The notes under the pieces were generated by a model. The model did not search any database and was not told where the DNA came from. It worked only from the letters and a program-made list of their open reading frames with translations. A stretch of 51,594 nt of DNA. It comes from a virus. Made by a program: the position numbers and the translations under genes. Below are positions 15,261 to 22,167 of the stretch, piece after piece. Where the stretch lies: positions 1-51,594 of IMG/VR virus record IMGVR_UViG_3300048834_000016; one strand, 5' to 3'. Each line of letters opens with the position of its first letter. Positions within the stretch are counted from its first letter, which is position 1.

Positions 15261-16556
15261 ATTTGTGGAATCGTAGGTGTAGCTGGTAAAATTACCATTA
15301 AAGAAGAACGTGTCCTTAAAACTCTTCTTATTCTTGATACTCTGAGGGGTATTGACAGTACAGGCGTTGCTGTTGTGCCACGTATCGGAAATGTTAAAGT
15401 GACAAAGGAACTAGGTAACGCTTATAGTCTCCTAGATACCAAGTCATATGATAAAGTAATGATGGGGGCACACAGAGCTATCATAGGTCATAATCGTTTT
15501 GCAACACAAGGTAGTGTCTCTAAACGTAATGCTCACCCTTTTGATTTTGACGGTATTGTTGGAGTGCATAATGGGACATTGAAGAACAAATATAAGCTGC
15601 TTGATTCTAAAGATTTTGATGTAGATAGTGAAAACCTGTATCACCACATCAATCAAAAGGGATTACGTGATGCAATTAATGTTATCAGCGGTGCTTGGGC
15701 TCTAGTGTGGTGGGATAAATTTGAAGAGAGTATTAATTTCCTCCGTAACGAAGAACGTCCACTATATCTCACTCGTAGTGTAGGTGGAGAAACGTTGTTC
15801 TGGGCTTCTGAACTGTGGATGCTTCAAGTAGCGTGTTCACGAGAAGATATTAATATTGAACAACCTGTCATCCTTCAAACAGATATGCATCACAGCATCC
15901 GTATTGATGATACGGGTAAAATGGATAAGGTGGTAGTGACTCCGATGGAAGCAAAAAAGCTCCCGGAAATCACGAACCACCCTTTTTATCAGAATGGGAC
16001 CTATGGTAATCACCATAAGCGTAATGTTCTTCAACTTCCTAATAAGGATTCATCAAAAAACAACGGGGTGGTTCCCGAAACAGCCTTCAAAGTAAAACAC
16101 TTGAAAGTTGGTTACGAAAACTCAAAGAACGCTTCGCTTGAAGTGAAGGGTTATGGTACTGACTCTTTCGGAGCTACATATTATATCTGTGAAGACATTG
16201 AGAATGTCAATCTAGATGTACGTTTGTATTACAATTCTCGTGGAAATAGTAAAGAGAATGTAGGAACTAAAATCACATGTGATATTGGTGAACTCAAAAT
16301 ATCTGTAAAAGATGGTAGTTATTACAAAGTTGTAGCTTCCTCCGTAAAAGTTATTGAAGATAAACCGGCTAAACACACCTATCGTACTAGTCGTGGTGGG
16401 GATGTAGATTATAATACATGGATGGGGATTCACGGTACGTGTGACTGTTGTGGTGGTAATGTATTTCCATCTGAACAATACAAGTTTACGAAGGATCATG
16501 GGATTATTTGTGAATCTTGTGCTGAAGATAAAGAACTTGTAAGTATGTTTTGTTAA
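15261..16556 (+). CDS. Class II glutamine amidotransferase with C-terminal zinc ribbon; ATT start
   Basis: Class II GATases need Cys right after the initiator Met. Here the only fit is ATT at 15261 followed by TGT, giving MCGIVGVAG, with GGAG 8 bases upstream; the in-frame GTG at 15225 would bury the catalytic Cys behind 13 residues. Other core motifs are present: RGIDSTG (29-35), GHNRFATQG (76-84), NAHP (90-93) and GVHNGTLKN (101-109), as in GlmS and PurF N-domains. The last 70 residues hold a four-Cys cluster (CDCC, then CESC). It probably supplies ammonia from glutamine to the neighbouring ligases. No acceptor domain such as SIS or a synthetase is visible in the remaining 200 residues. Confidence 0.88.
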   Translation: MCGIVGVAGKITIKEERVLKTLLILDTLRGIDSTGVAVVPRIGNVKVTKELGNAYSLLDTKSYDKVMMGAHRAIIGHNRFATQGSVSKRNAHPFDFDGIVGVHNGTLKNKYKLLDSKDFDVDSENLYHHINQKGLRDAINVISGAWALVWWDKFEESINFLRNEERPLYLTRSVGGETLFWASELWMLQVACSREDINIEQPVILQTDMHHSIRIDDTGKMDKVVVTPMEAKKLPEITNHPFYQNGTYGNHHKRNVLQLPNKDSSKNNGVVPETAFKVKHLKVGYENSKNASLEVKGYGTDSFGATYYICEDIENVNLDVRLYYNSRGNSKENVGTKITCDIGELKISVKDGSYYKVVASSVKVIEDKPAKHTYRTSRGGDVDYNTWMGIHGTCDCCGGNVFPSEQYKFTKDHGIICESCAEDKELVSMFC

Positions 16557-16566
16557 TGGAAGGTAT

Positions 16567-16908
16567 ATGAAATACTCTATTCAAGATATGAAAGAAGAAT
16601 TTGACGTGGAAGAAATTCCAGGTTGGTGTGCTTCTTCTAAGGTATCGGGCGTGTCAGATAAGCATGTTCCATACCTCTCTTATAGAACTTTTATGGCTTT
16701 TCTTCAGGAGAGGGACAAGGACGCATCTGTATTTACAATCTCAGTTAATGAGAAAGAAGTAGCTCTTATCGAATTTCTTACTAAAAATAAGTGGATTCAA
16801 GGGCCGTGGTTTAGAAATTGGGGCCATAAAGGTCGTAAGACTTGTATGTTTTTTAAACAAGTTTCTAAGGCTAGTTTCATCAAGGCCGGTGGTCGGCCAT
16901 TCGATTAA
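16567..16908 (+). CDS. Unknown small protein in the amidoligase cassette (113 residues)
   Basis: The ORF begins MKYSIQDMKEEFDVEEIPGW 10 bases after the GATase stop, with GGAAGG just upstream. It is a mixed alpha/beta, mildly basic protein with a Trp-rich patch (NKWIQGPWFRNWGHKGRK). No known domain is recognised. Its place between GATase and the first ligase suggests co-expression; it could be a carrier, substrate or regulator of the cassette, but that is speculation. Confidence 0.75.
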   Translation: MKYSIQDMKEEFDVEEIPGWCASSKVSGVSDKHVPYLSYRTFMAFLQERDKDASVFTISVNEKEVALIEFLTKNKWIQGPWFRNWGHKGRKTCMFFKQVSKASFIKAGGRPFD

Positions 16909-16930
16909 TCATTTATATTAGGAGAATATC

Positions 16931-17722
16931 ATGGAATTTCTTATCGGTTGTGATCCCGAAGTGTTTGTTAAGCGTAATGGTGTATTTAAATCTGCTCATG
17001 GTTTGATTAAGGGGGATAAGAAGAATCCTCAGAAGGTTAATAAGGGAGCTGTCCAAGTGGACGGCATGGCGTTGGAATTCAATATTGATCCTGCTGCTAG
17101 TGAGGATGAATTCTGTATCAATGTTCAGGAAGTGTACAGTATTCTGTGTAAGATGGTACCTGAATATGAAGTTGTGGCTACTCCTGTAGCTCATTTTGAT
17201 CTTTCCTATCTAAAGGAGCAACCGAAGGAAGCTCTTGAGCTTGGTTGTGATCCCGATTTTAACGCATGGAATGGCAGGGCTAACGATCGTCCTGATGGTG
17301 ATCGTCCCATGCGTACTGCCTCTGGTCATGTGCATATTGGTTGGGCTGATAAGCACGATATTAATGATCCAACACATCAAGCTATGGGTAAGGAAGCTGC
17401 CAAGCAAATGGATTTCTTCTTGGGACTCCCTAGTTTGATGTATGATGATGACAAGGAGCGTCGTGAAATGTATGGTAAGGCTGGTGCCTGCCGATTCAAA
17501 CCTTATGGTGTTGAATATCGCACACTATCTAATGCATGGCTAAAGAGTGAGAAACTTATGCGTTGGGTTTTCCGTAATGCACAAGTAGGTATGCATAAGC
17601 TGGCTAATGGTGAAAATCTCGCTAGTAAATACGGAGATATTCAAGCTATCATTAATACTTCTGATAAGAAGGAAGCTATGAAGATTATCAACAAAGAAGG
17701 AATTGAGATTTGCTATGGCTGA
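16931..17722 (+). CDS. COOH-NH2 ligase type 2 (glutamine-synthetase-fold amidoligase)
   Basis: This 263-residue protein matches the phage amidoligase family first noted in phiEco32-like phages. Visible markers are GCDPEVFV (residues 6-13), VDGMALEFNIDPA (about 42-54), RTASGHVHIGW (about 124-134) and GVEYRTLSNAW (about 190-200), the acidic and Arg/His residues expected to bind ATP-Mg and acyl phosphate. The family is predicted to join a carboxylate to an amine in ATP-dependent fashion. It has a strong ribosome site (AGGAGAATATC). It overlaps the next gene by 8 bases. Confidence 0.88.
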   Translation: MEFLIGCDPEVFVKRNGVFKSAHGLIKGDKKNPQKVNKGAVQVDGMALEFNIDPAASEDEFCINVQEVYSILCKMVPEYEVVATPVAHFDLSYLKEQPKEALELGCDPDFNAWNGRANDRPDGDRPMRTASGHVHIGWADKHDINDPTHQAMGKEAAKQMDFFLGLPSLMYDDDKERREMYGKAGACRFKPYGVEYRTLSNAWLKSEKLMRWVFRNAQVGMHKLANGENLASKYGDIQAIINTSDKKEAMKIINKEGIEICYG

Positions 17723-18341
17723 AATGAACGAACGTGACATTCAACGTGACATTGTTGGTACGTTGATGAATGTTAAAGACACCCTAGGATTTATTCGTTC
17801 TGTACAAGATCTAGAGGAAGACGGTATTGCTGTACGTTATCTCGATGTAAAGGATAATAATATCAAGGGCTGTAAGTTTTCCTTAGACACTATTAAACCC
17901 ATCAATGGACGTATCGGAATGATTAACGATGGTAATGGGGGCGTGTATTACACTATCCGTAACCCTAGTCGTAAGATGATTATCGGGATGAACTGGAGTA
18001 ATTCCAGTCTTATCACAGTGACACGTTCTAATTCTGAATATGATTTTGAGGATGTTCGTAACTTCCGTAATAAAGGATGGATTGATGCGTTTAATAACTC
18101 ATATCCTACCCTTTCTAAAGCCTTAGCACTTGCTAAGAAGTATGAAAGCGGCTGTGCATTTGATAAGCAGTTTGCTGTTGACTGTGAAGGGCATATTTAT
18201 TACAAGGCGGAAGGGATTGTTGGCGTTCTTAGTGGTAAATATAAAACAGTAAAGAACATCTCTTGGCTCCCTGGTAAAGAACACCTAGCAATTATTTTGG
18301 AAAATGATTATGAAAAAACTGTACGAACTTTTCAACCTTAA
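17715..18341 (+). CDS. Unknown protein between the two amidoligases (208 residues)
   Basis: The start at 17715 (MAEMNERDIQRDIVGTLMN) overlaps the end of the first ligase; a second Met at codon 4 is possible. The protein has a beta-rich middle (IAVRYLDVKDNNIKGCKF, VYYTIRNPSRKMIIGMNW) and a C-terminal helical part. No catalytic motif was recognised. Its end overlaps the start of the second amidoligase, so all three are probably translated in coupled fashion and may act together. Confidence 0.8.
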   Translation: MAEMNERDIQRDIVGTLMNVKDTLGFIRSVQDLEEDGIAVRYLDVKDNNIKGCKFSLDTIKPINGRIGMINDGNGGVYYTIRNPSRKMIIGMNWSNSSLITVTRSNSEYDFEDVRNFRNKGWIDAFNNSYPTLSKALALAKKYESGCAFDKQFAVDCEGHIYYKAEGIVGVLSGKYKTVKNISWLPGKEHLAIILENDYEKTVRTFQP

Positions 18342-19260
18342 GCAAACTGCTGGTGATGTTGGTATTGAAATTGAATGTGAAGGAAATAATCTAAACCCTG
18401 TCAACGTAAATGGTTGGAAAACCGTTGATGATAATTCTCTTCGTGGAGATTTTCCCCACTCTCGTTGTGAGTGGGTGCTGAATAAGCCTATTGATGTGGA
18501 AGATGTGCTACCAGCTATGCAATGGTTGGAAGATAGTCAACGAGCTGCTCATCCGGCATTCTCTTTCCGTACTAGCGTTCATGTTCACGTTAATGTTCAA
18601 CAACTAACTGTTAATCAGATTGTAAATATGGCATACACATATTTCATCTGTGAAACAGTTATGATGAATTATTGTGCACCACATCGCCGAGGCAATCGTT
18701 TCTGTTTGCGAATGGAAGATGCAGAAGGTATTCAGAAATTCTTTACCAAGCTAATCTCTTATCAAGAAAATCATTGGTATATTCTAAATCCTAATGATTC
18801 TGTTCGTTACGCTGCCCTTAATTTTGAGGCTATGTGGAAGTATGGAAGTATTGAATTTCGTGGATTAGAAGGTACACTGTCTCCTGAGAAGATTAATAAT
18901 TGGGCTAGTGCATTGGTGATGATTCGTGAGTTTGCTAAACGATTTGATAATCTACAACAGATTCATGATTTCTTTGTTAAGAGCAGCCCTAATATGTTCT
19001 TGGACAATGTGCTTGGTGGTTATTCTGAAGCATTTAAATATGATGGATTTGCTCAGGATTTGCGTAAAGGTTTTTCTCTTACGATTGACTTCCCTTATGC
19101 ATTCAAGAAAGAGGCCGATATTCCTGTAGCTAAACCTGCCCTTGTTGAGCGTATTCGTAGGGTGGCCCAAGCTAATCCTAGAAATATTCTAAGACCTGTT
19201 GTAAATTTCAATAATATTATTTTTGATGAGGTAGGTGACCATAACCTTTTTCAACGGTAA
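18310..19260 (+). CDS. Second amidoligase (Amidoligase_2-like, glutamine-synthetase fold)
   Basis: The protein of about 316 residues shows the family order: DVGIEIECEG near residue 16, a histidine strand FRTSVHVHVNVQQL near 89, and YGSIEFRGLEG near 180, with the acidic, His and Arg residues in the positions expected for the glutamine-synthetase fold. I chose ATG 18310 (MKKLYELF) because GGA lies about 9 bases upstream; ATG 18304 is also possible. Together with the first ligase and the ATP-grasp gene it forms a predicted peptide- or amide-making set whose product is unknown. Confidence 0.85.
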   Translation: MKKLYELFNLKQTAGDVGIEIECEGNNLNPVNVNGWKTVDDNSLRGDFPHSRCEWVLNKPIDVEDVLPAMQWLEDSQRAAHPAFSFRTSVHVHVNVQQLTVNQIVNMAYTYFICETVMMNYCAPHRRGNRFCLRMEDAEGIQKFFTKLISYQENHWYILNPNDSVRYAALNFEAMWKYGSIEFRGLEGTLSPEKINNWASALVMIREFAKRFDNLQQIHDFFVKSSPNMFLDNVLGGYSEAFKYDGFAQDLRKGFSLTIDFPYAFKKEADIPVAKPALVERIRRVAQANPRNILRPVVNFNNIIFDEVGDHNLFQR

Positions 19261-19264
19261 ATAT

Positions 19265-20005
19265 ATGAAACTCTATCCATACAATCAAGGCAGTAAGTCT
19301 GCCAAAGCTCTTGCTCAATCTCTTGGTATCAAGCGTATCAAGCATGAAGGTAAACGTCTACAAGTACTAGGAGGTCTGATTAATTGGGGCTCCTCTGGTT
19401 TTGTACGTAACATCGCACATGATGGTGTGTTCAATTCACCTGACTGTGTAGCTGTAGCAGTAAACAAGCTACAAGCGTTTAAAGCACTAGATGGCCATGT
19501 TAGTATTCCTGAATGGACAGAGAGCCCTGTAGAGGCTTCTAAGTGGCTTGCTGAGGGTGTTACTGTTATTGCTCGTACTAAACTTACAGGACACAGCGGA
19601 GAAGGTATTATTATTGTAGAGGAGGAGGGAGAGATTCCTCCTGCCCCTCTATATGTTAAATATATCCCGAAGACTGAGGAATATCGTCTCCACGTATTTC
19701 GTGACAAGGTGTTCTTTATCCAACAGAAGAAACGTAATAAGGACATTCCTGACGACAAAGTTAATTGGAAGGTACGTAATCATGGTAATGGCTTCATCTA
19801 CGCTCACAAGGATGTAGTGGAAAACAGGATTGCTAAGATTTGTGCTATCATGTCTATTAAGACACTAGGCTTGGACTTTGGTGCTGTTGATATGATTTAT
19901 AATAAAAAGCAAGATAGGTTCTACGTACTGGAGGTTAATACGGCTTGCGGTCTTGAAGGTACCACTCTTGAAAAGTATGTTGAAGTGTTTAAGGAATTTG
20001 TATGA
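19265..20005 (+). CDS. ATP-grasp ligase of the amidoligase cassette
   Basis: This 246-residue protein has the ATP-grasp pattern: a glycine loop KLTGHSGEGIIIVEEE near residues 109-124, a YVKYIPKTEEYRLHVFRDKV strand pair near 135-154, and the metal-binding end DFGAVDMIYN ... VLEVNTACGLEGT near 208-238. Such enzymes activate carboxylates as acyl phosphates and add an amino group. The start at 19265 is the first ATG after the preceding stop. It overlaps the next ORF by ATGA. It is the third independent amide-bond enzyme in this cluster. Confidence 0.88.
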   Translation: MKLYPYNQGSKSAKALAQSLGIKRIKHEGKRLQVLGGLINWGSSGFVRNIAHDGVFNSPDCVAVAVNKLQAFKALDGHVSIPEWTESPVEASKWLAEGVTVIARTKLTGHSGEGIIIVEEEGEIPPAPLYVKYIPKTEEYRLHVFRDKVFFIQQKKRNKDIPDDKVNWKVRNHGNGFIYAHKDVVENRIAKICAIMSIKTLGLDFGAVDMIYNKKQDRFYVLEVNTACGLEGTTLEKYVEVFKEFV

Positions 20006-20211
20006 GCGTTGTTCTTAAAAAACTTCCATACAGAGTATGGGTGAATCAACCAAGCATTTACCAACCCTATCATAAACATCACGGTCGTATAGGACTGCTA
20101 GTTGAAAGAGAGAACGGAGAAGTCATTATATATTTCTTCACTAATAGTTTAAATTCAGATACCATGTCTATGCACATTTCCTTAAACGCAGTTTCAAAAT
20201 CATTTGTATGA
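20002..20211 (+). CDS. Small unknown protein (69 residues)
   Basis: This ORF overlaps the ATP-grasp stop (ATGA) and begins MSVVLKKLPYRVWVNQPS. It looks like a small beta-rich, basic protein that could fold as a barrel (HGRIGLLVERENGEVIIYFF). It ends overlapping the next small gene. Coupling to the ATP-grasp gene suggests joint production; function is unknown. Confidence 0.7.
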   Translation: MSVVLKKLPYRVWVNQPSIYQPYHKHHGRIGLLVERENGEVIIYFFTNSLNSDTMSMHISLNAVSKSFV

Positions 20212-20381
20212 AAAAGTCTCATATTTGGGCAGTTTATTTTGACATTCCTGATGACAAGTTAGGTTGGTGCAGAGGGTATACAGGACTAACCAAAGATATA
20301 GCAAGAAAATATGTAAAGGAAGGTAGAATTATATACCCAAGATCTAAGTGGAGAATTGTTAAGGAATATGTATATGTATAA
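20208..20381 (+). CDS. Small unknown protein (57 residues)
   Basis: The ORF starts at ATG 20208, overlapping the previous stop by ATGA, and codes for MKKSHIWAVYFDIPDDKLGW and on to WRIVKEYVYV. The product is basic with several Trp and Tyr. It is the last AT-rich gene before the GC-rich block and overlaps that block's first ORF by 8 bases. Function unknown. Confidence 0.65.
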   Translation: MKKSHIWAVYFDIPDDKLGWCRGYTGLTKDIARKYVKEGRIIYPRSKWRIVKEYVYV

Positions 20382-20742
20382 TCAACAGGAGAGAGCACAG
20401 GCAGCGCCTGCCGCTGTGGCGGCGCCGAGCGGGTACGGCCCGAAGGTGACCGTTAAGCGCAGGTGCTCCGACTGCAAAGCATGCAATTCGGAAAGCTATG
20501 CCGTGCAGGGTGACAGCGGGCATTACGTCTACTGTGAACATCCATCATTGCCAGAGCGCAAATACATAGGCGACACCAATTGGAATACACCTCATTGGTG
20601 CCCGGTCTCCGCGCCTACCACCCAGCCAGAACTCCAGCCCTCGCCCGCAGCGCAGGGGGGTGCGCCGGAGTCGGAGTATCGGCGCGGTTACCGCCACGGG
20701 TACGAGCAGCGCGATGCTGAAGTGCGGGGAGCCTTGGCATGA
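20374..20742 (+). CDS. Chimeric ORF: phage start fused to a GC-rich foreign zinc-finger-like protein
   Basis: ATG 20374 has AAGGA 8 bases upstream. The first codons are AT-rich and phage-like (MYNQQERAQ), then near base 20390 the DNA turns abruptly GC-rich and the protein becomes Ala/Pro-rich (AAPAAVAAPSGYG). A Cys cluster follows (CSDCKAC near residue 33, a later Cys in YCEHPS, and WCPV), suggesting metal binding, then a tail EYRRGYRHGYEQRD. It seems that the recombination joined a native ribosome site and start to a foreign gene. Function unknown. Confidence 0.7.
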   Translation: MYNQQERAQAAPAAVAAPSGYGPKVTVKRRCSDCKACNSESYAVQGDSGHYVYCEHPSLPERKYIGDTNWNTPHWCPVSAPTTQPELQPSPAAQGGAPESEYRRGYRHGYEQRDAEVRGALA

Positions 20743-20984
20743 CCGCACAAATTTTTATCGCCCTATTTGGCGTCACTGCGGTATTCCTTTCGCAGTCAGC
20801 ATTTGCTGTACGGCGTCGCTGGGCGTCCGTATTTGGCTTGCTCGGCCAGCCTTTCTGGTTTTACTCAGCGTGGGAGACGCAGCAGTGGGGGATTTTCACT
20901 CTCTGCTTCCTTTACACGATTTCGTGGTCCAAGGGATTCCACACCAACTGGATCGCCGCCCGCGCAGCACAGGAGGGCAAGTGA
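20739..20984 (+). CDS. Small membrane protein of the GC-rich block (81 residues)
   Basis: It overlaps the preceding stop (ATGA). The product starts MTAQIFIALFGVTAVFLSQ and has two or three hydrophobic segments (about residues 3-20, 30-45, 50-62), with a polar end WIAARAAQEGK. Similar small membrane ORFs are common among accessory genes of phages and prophages in GC-rich Betaproteobacteria; that resemblance is from memory. The role is unknown. Confidence 0.75.
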   Translation: MTAQIFIALFGVTAVFLSQSAFAVRRRWASVFGLLGQPFWFYSAWETQQWGIFTLCFLYTISWSKGFHTNWIAARAAQEGK

Positions 20985-21157
20985 TCAGAATCGCCATCAC
21001 TGCACTTCTCGGAGTCGCCCTGATGTATGCGTTGTTCGCCTTCATCCTGTGGGATTTTGACCCGTACACATGGGGCTTAGGAGGCAGATATTTATTTGCG
21101 ATCTTTGCAACCATAGCCGCTTGCGCCTCAGCAGCAATACTGAAGGGAATTCCATGA
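20981..21157 (+). CDS. Small membrane protein of the GC-rich block (58 residues), GTG start
   Basis: GTG 20981 overlaps the preceding stop (GTGA) and has GGAGGG just upstream. The product has two membrane segments (about residues 3-23 and 37-54) separated by a short loop DFDPYTWGLGG. It ends by ATGA overlap with the next gene. Tight overlaps throughout the block show that it was imported as a piece of one operon. Confidence 0.7.
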   Translation: MIRIAITALLGVALMYALFAFILWDFDPYTWGLGGRYLFAIFATIAACASAAILKGIP

Positions 21158-21588
21158 CCACTGACACCCAACCCCTGGCGCCAACAGACGTCGAACTGAT
21201 GGATCTAGCACACGAATGTGAACTGGACGCTATCGAATTTGGCCGCGCAGCCCTCGCAAAGTGGGGTACACCTGTAGGGGCGGGAGAAGTGGTGGCGTGT
21301 GGAAATTGCGGCGGGACTGGATGGATGGTGCGCGACCCTGACATCGGCACCGATCAGGAGTGTTTTGTGTGCAACGGTGAGTGCTATTCAGAGTCAGTCA
21401 CCCCGCAGCCCACACTGGTGCAGGCCGGGGCGGTTCCGCTGACGCCAGATCAAGTTGTGGAAATCGCAGACGCAGCCCACCGCGAATACGACCGACTTGT
21501 TTCTTCGGGCCAATGTGCTCCGCGATGGTCGGCGGTATTCGCGCACTTGCTTGAGATACACCACGGAATCAAAGGAGGCCAGTCATGA
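21154..21588 (+). CDS. Zinc-ribbon protein of the GC-rich block (144 residues)
   Basis: The start at 21154 (MTTDTQPLAPTDVELMD) overlaps the preceding stop; longer upstream frames lack ribosome sites. The middle has a DnaJ-like double CxxC arrangement (CGNCGGTGW, then CFVCNGEC) that probably binds zinc. A helical C-terminus (VEIADAAHREYDRLVSSG) follows. Its last codons GIKGGQS contain AAAGGAGG, the ribosome site of the next gene. The protein is presumably a regulatory or accessory protein of its donor; function is unknown. Confidence 0.75.
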   Translation: MTTDTQPLAPTDVELMDLAHECELDAIEFGRAALAKWGTPVGAGEVVACGNCGGTGWMVRDPDIGTDQECFVCNGECYSESVTPQPTLVQAGAVPLTPDQVVEIADAAHREYDRLVSSGQCAPRWSAVFAHLLEIHHGIKGGQS

Positions 21589-21977
21589 CTGACTATGAGT
21601 TGTTGGGATGCGTTGCGGAAGCTATGCACAATTTGAAAGACCCAAACTTTTGCAACTACTCAGTGGTAGATGGGAAAACGGGTGTTTGTCTTGATCTAGG
21701 CTTCCGCAGAGGGGCTATCACTTCCTACTGGAACCCGCTCACCAATGACGGAGACGCGCTGCGGATGGTTTGCGATCTTGGTCTTCGCGTATTTCCGATT
21801 GCAAGGACACAATCTGGTGCTGCATGTAGTGCTGTTTGCTCCGTTACAAGCGAGCGATTATCAGAAGTTGCTGACGCATCGCTTGACACTTACACCGCCA
21901 CCCGCCGTGCCATCGTTCTAGCTGCTGCGGAGATTGGGAAGCGAATCAAAGGAGGTCAGCATGGCGTCAGTCATTAG
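21585..21977 (+). CDS. NinX/DUF2591-like protein of the GC-rich block (130 residues)
   Basis: The protein begins MTDYELLGCVAEAMHN, and its middle (ITSYWNPLTNDGDALRMVCD) resembles the DUF2591/NinX-type proteins of many phages of GC-rich hosts: WNPLTNDGDALRL is the typical core. Base composition drifts towards the phage average in the second half. The end RIKGGQHGVSH includes AAAGGAGG, the ribosome site for a following gene whose start codon survives but whose body is missing. Confidence 0.75.
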   Translation: MTDYELLGCVAEAMHNLKDPNFCNYSVVDGKTGVCLDLGFRRGAITSYWNPLTNDGDALRMVCDLGLRVFPIARTQSGAACSAVCSVTSERLSEVADASLDTYTATRRAIVLAAAEIGKRIKGGQHGVSH

Positions 21978-21990
21978 GAGAAACACATGA
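21961..21990 (+). pseudogene. Truncated start of a foreign gene at the right edge of the GC-rich block
   Basis: ATG 21961 follows an ideal AAAGGAGG at 21949-21956 but codes for only 9 residues (MASVIRRNT) before a stop, because the sequence returns to AT-rich phage DNA near 21975. This is what remains when an operon fragment is joined inside a gene. Confidence 0.5.
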
Positions 21991-22166
21991 ATGAAGATCA
22001 ATGGGAGAAAATTGATTGTAATAAGGCTCTTGATGCTCTTATAGACGCATATCATTTCAAATCTGAAAGTGGAAAGAATTATCTGATTAATTTCATTAAG
22101 GATGTGGAACTAATTAAACGTTCTCAAGTCAAACAGGTTCCAGCTTTGTTTAAGAAGGAGAATTAA
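21987..22166 (+). CDS. Small unknown protein before primase (59 residues)
   Basis: ATG 21987 follows AGGAGAAACAC. The product starts MNEDQWEKIDCNKALDALID and ends VPALFKKEN, a soluble helical protein with AT-rich phage codons, so native rather than part of the imported block. Its end, AAGAAGGAGAATTAA, carries the ribosome site for the primase-helicase, implying coupled translation. Function unknown. Confidence 0.7.
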   Translation: MNEDQWEKIDCNKALDALIDAYHFKSESGKNYLINFIKDVELIKRSQVKQVPALFKKEN

Positions 22167-22167
22167 T

